Shown here in pieces: positions 61,428 to 64,000 of a stretch of DNA of 64,000 nt (position 1 is the first letter of the stretch; the number at the start of each line of letters is the position of its first letter). The notes under the pieces are model-generated. The model worked only from the letters and a program-made list of their open reading frames with translations, was not told the DNA's origin and ran no database searches. Both the position numbers and the translations under genes were made by a program. Source of the DNA: CAWBCI01 sp963787195 (lineage in GTDB: Bacteria > Bacteroidota > Bacteroidia > Bacteroidales > JAGOPY01); assembly GCA_963787195.1 (NCBI GenBank), contig CAWBCI010000060.1, positions 124,001 through 188,000 of the forward strand, given 5' to 3'.

Positions 61428-64000
61428 ATGTTGAATAAACTCATCAGGTTCTTTCTTGAAAATAAACTGGTAACCTTTCTTTTCCTCATAGCTTTCATCA
61501 GCTGGGGAATCATTTCGGCTCCCTTCAACTGGGATACAGGCATATTGCCCCGTGATCCCGTTCCTGTGGACGCTATCCCGGATATAGGAGAAAACCAGCA
61601 AATAGTCTATACCGAATGGCCGGGCAGGTCGCCGCAGGACATAGAAGACCAGATCTCCTATCCCCTTACCACGGCCCTCCTCGGAATCCCCGGAGTAAAG
61701 ACTATCCGGAGCAATTCCATCTTCGGATTATCCAGTATTTATATAATTTTTGATGATAATATAGAATTCTACTGGAGCCGGACCCGTATCCTGGAAAAAC
61801 TGAATTCCCTTCCGGCAGGAACTCTACCGGACGATGTAACACCTACCCTCGGGCCAGATGCTACAGCACTCGGGCAAATTTACTGGTATACCCTTGAAGG
61901 CAGAGATAAAGACGGAAATCCGGCAGGTGGTTGGGACCCCCAGGAACTCAGGACCATCCAGGATTTTTATGTACGCTATTCACTGACCGGGGCAAAAGGG
62001 GTTTCGGAAGTAGCTTCCATCGGGGGCTTTGTAAAAGAATACCAGGTCGACATCGATCCCAATGCCATGAAAGCCTATGGAGTCAATGTCTCCGAGATTA
62101 TGCAGGCTGTCAGGAAAAGCAACCTGGATATTGGCGCCCGAACCATAGAATTCAACCGCGCTGAATACCTGGTGAGAGCCCTTGGCTATATTAAAAGCAT
62201 CAAAGACCTGGAAGAAAGCGTAGTGGCCGTTCACAACAATGTTCCAGTAAGGATACAGGATGTGGCTAAAGTAAATTTCGGCCCCGCCACAAGACGTGGT
62301 GGTCTCGACAAAGGCGGCGCTGAAGCGGTCGGCGGGGTTGTGGTGGCTCGTTACGGCGCCAATCCTATGGAGGTTATTAATAATGTAAAGAAAAAGATAG
62401 CCGAGATTTCGCCCGGATTACCCACTAAAACCCTTAAAGACGGAACTGTTTCGAAAGTCACCATAGTTCCATTCTACGACAGGACAGGACTGATCAAAGA
62501 AACCCTGGGAACGCTTGAATCAGCCCTCAGCGATGAGATCCTGATCAGCATTATAGTAGTTATTATCCTGGTGCTGAACCTGAGGGCATCCATACTTATT
62601 TCAAGCCTGCTTCCTATAGGCGTGCTTATCACATTTATCGTGATGCGGCAATTCGGTGTAGATGCAAATATAGTGGCACTCTCAGGTATAGCTATTGCCA
62701 TTGGAGTGATGGTTGATGTGGGTATAGTCTTCACTGAAAACATCATCCGGCATCTCGATATGCCGGAGAACCAGGGGGCGAGGGGAAAGGACCTGCTAAA
62801 CATTATCTACAATGCAACAACAGAAGTGGCATCAGCAATCATGACTGCCCTGGCAACGACCATAGTGAGTTTCCTGCCCGTATTTGCAATGCAGGCAGCC
62901 GAAGGAAAACTGTTCAGGCCCCTGGCATTTACCAAGACTTTTGCCCTGCTGGCTTCCCTGATGATAGGGATCATGATAATTCCGGCCATGGCTCATGTCA
63001 TTTTCTCCATTCGTTTTGATAAAAAAAGGATCAGCAGGATATGGAATTTAAGCCTGATTGCAATTGGTGTGCTCTTGCTGATCATGAGCGGAAAGTGGGA
63101 AGCTGCCGCCCTCATTGCCTTCGGCATCAATAACCTTTTGGCTTACCGCTGGAAAGAAAACAGGAAACAATTCCCTAACCTCATCAATATAGGTATTGCA
63201 CTTATAGTCGTCGTTAACTATCTCACCGTTGCCTGGATGCCCCTCGGAGCGCAGAATAGTTCCCTGGTTAACTTTCTTTTTGTGATAGGAATACTGGTGG
63301 TGGTATTGGGTACGCTCATGACTGTTGTGCACTATTATCCTCAAATCCTGAAATGGTGCCTGGCAAACAAATGGAAATTCCTGGCCATCCCCTCATTCTT
63401 GGTCCTCTTTGGGATTCTCATTTGGCAAGGGACTGAAAAGACTCTTGGCTTCATCCCCGATTCATTTAAAAGAATAGGTATTGATTTCAGGAATTCAGAT
63501 CCCTGGATCATGGCGACTAAAACATTTCCGGGGGTCGGAAAAGAGTTCATGCCTACACTGGATGAAGGCTCTTTCCTCCTCATGCCAACTACCATGCCGC
63601 ATTCGGGTGTGGAAGAAAATATGGATGTAATACGGCAAGTTGACTTGAGGGTTAATACTATCCCCGAAGTCCAGTCAGTTGTGGGTAAATGGGGCCGGGT
63701 CAACTCGGCACTGGACCCTGCTCCGATTTCTATGTTTGAAAATATTATTAATTACAGACCGGAATATATACTGGATGAAGACGGTCACCGGATGCGATTC
63801 AAAACAAACAGGGACGGTGCTTTTATGCTAAAGGACGGATCAACATACGACCGGAAAAAAGAAGGTTTCAGGCTTATACCCAAGGATCAACTGGTAAGCG
63901 ATCCCAATGGGGAATACTTCAGGGAATGGAGGGATAATATCCGTACACCCGATGATATCTGGAAAGAGATCGTTAATGTGTCAAAGATACCGGGTATGAC
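61428..64000 (+). CDS. CusA/CzcA-type RND heavy-metal efflux pump, 3' end cut by window
   Basis: Inner-membrane RND pump that expels metal ions with CusB- and CusC-like partners. The frame opens at the ATG at 61428-61430 (MLNKLIRFFLENKLVTFLF) and stays open to the window end (over 855 codons). The family hallmark PVDAIPDIGENQQIVYTEWP is near residues 45-64. The membrane motif AIAIGVMVDVGIVFTENIIR near 420 resembles the CusA type (AIAIGxMVD), suited to Cu/Ag, rather than CzcA (which has DFG). No stop codon is found, so it was missed by simple ORF listing. It follows the Cys-rich protein by 100 bp. Confidence 0.93.
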   Translation, partial: MLNKLIRFFLENKLVTFLFLIAFISWGIISAPFNWDTGILPRDPVPVDAIPDIGENQQIVYTEWPGRSPQDIEDQISYPLTTALLGIPGVKTIRSNSIFGLSSIYIIFDDNIEFYWSRTRILEKLNSLPAGTLPDDVTPTLGPDATALGQIYWYTLEGRDKDGNPAGGWDPQELRTIQDFYVRYSLTGAKGVSEVASIGGFVKEYQVDIDPNAMKAYGVNVSEIMQAVRKSNLDIGARTIEFNRAEYLVRALGYIKSIKDLEESVVAVHNNVPVRIQDVAKVNFGPATRRGGLDKGGAEAVGGVVVARYGANPMEVINNVKKKIAEISPGLPTKTLKDGTVSKVTIVPFYDRTGLIKETLGTLESALSDEILISIIVVIILVLNLRASILISSLLPIGVLITFIVMRQFGVDANIVALSGIAIAIGVMVDVGIVFTENIIRHLDMPENQGARGKDLLNIIYNATTEVASAIMTALATTIVSFLPVFAMQAAEGKLFRPLAFTKTFALLASLMIGIMIIPAMAHVIFSIRFDKKRISRIWNLSLIAIGVLLLIMSGKWEAAALIAFGINNLLAYRWKENRKQFPNLINIGIALIVVVNYLTVAWMPLGAQNSSLVNFLFVIGILVVVLGTLMTVVHYYPQILKWCLANKWKFLAIPSFLVLFGILIWQGTEKTLGFIPDSFKRIGIDFRNSDPWIMATKTFPGVGKEFMPTLDEGSFLLMPTTMPHSGVEENMDVIRQVDLRVNTIPEVQSVVGKWGRVNSALDPAPISMFENIINYRPEYILDEDGHRMRFKTNRDGAFMLKDGSTYDRKKEGFRLIPKDQLVSDPNGEYFREWRDNIRTPDDIWKEIVNVSKIPGM

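Noticed and set aside
1..64000. tRNA, rRNA or riboswitch genes
   Set aside because: All gaps above about 150 bases were read on both strands by eye; no cloverleaf or conserved riboswitch core was recognised. A covariance-model search would be decisive.

Overview
The window comes from a member of the Bacteroidota, most likely a Bacteroidales/Marinilabiliales-type anaerobe or a close relative. The reasons are a type IX secretion system (T9SS) operon of the porP-gldK-gldL-gldM kind, a PorW/SprE lipoprotein, a subtype iii type VI secretion system (T6SS), several perfect Bacteroidota -7 boxes (TAnnTTTG) upstream of genes, almost no Shine-Dalgarno sequences, and a moderate GC content. No rRNA, tRNA or CRISPR array was seen.

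Region 1 (1-15.8 kb) is core genome. The minus strand carries porP, gldK, gldL and gldM (cut by the window edge), the inner-membrane motor and periplasmic ring of the T9SS. Next come a YitT-type membrane protein, rseP, dxr and an M23 peptidase, then PorW/SprE, a bactofilin, two small ATP-synthase-associated membrane proteins without the F0 genes, folE, a BAX-inhibitor-like protein and fabD.

Region 2 (15.8-25.1 kb) is a surface-polysaccharide precursor operon on the minus strand (wbpE/porR-like, wbpD-like, wbpB-like, UDP-sugar dehydrogenase, galE, rfbB, PHP phosphatase), followed by an outer membrane protein and waaA/kdtA. Four of these genes make up the route to a UDP-2,3-diacetamido-glucuronic acid. 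In Porphyromonas gingivalis that route supplies the sugar used to anchor T9SS cargo, so its closeness to T9SS core genes is notable.

Region 3 (25.1-43 kb) is accessory and partly decayed. It holds an SDR enzyme, a GH47-type alpha-mannosidase, small membrane proteins, a NYN/LOTUS nuclease-like protein, an orphan MacB/FtsX-type permease, a Xre/RES toxin-antitoxin pair, unrecognised secreted proteins, a kup gene with three frameshifts, an ecsC-like gene with one, a permease fragment, and a C25 (gingipain-family) peptidase with one frameshift and no visible T9SS C-terminal domain. Three copies of a hairpin-rich repeat (about 80-130 bp) lie only in this region.

Region 4 (43.3-57 kb) is a T6SS of the Bacteroidota type in two convergent operons: clpV, tssB, tssC, two hcp genes, vgrG and PAAR on the plus strand; tssG, tssN, tssK, tssO, tssE and tssF on the minus strand. 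TssP, TssQ and TssR homologues are not visible, and no effector-immunity pair was recognised.

Region 5 (57-64 kb) holds a secreted propeller-like protein, an LpxH-like phosphoesterase, a DUF2185 protein, an RRM RNA-binding protein, a repeat-rich 0.8-kb gap, a small Cys-rich protein and the first 2.57 kb of a CusA-type metal efflux pump that runs off the window.
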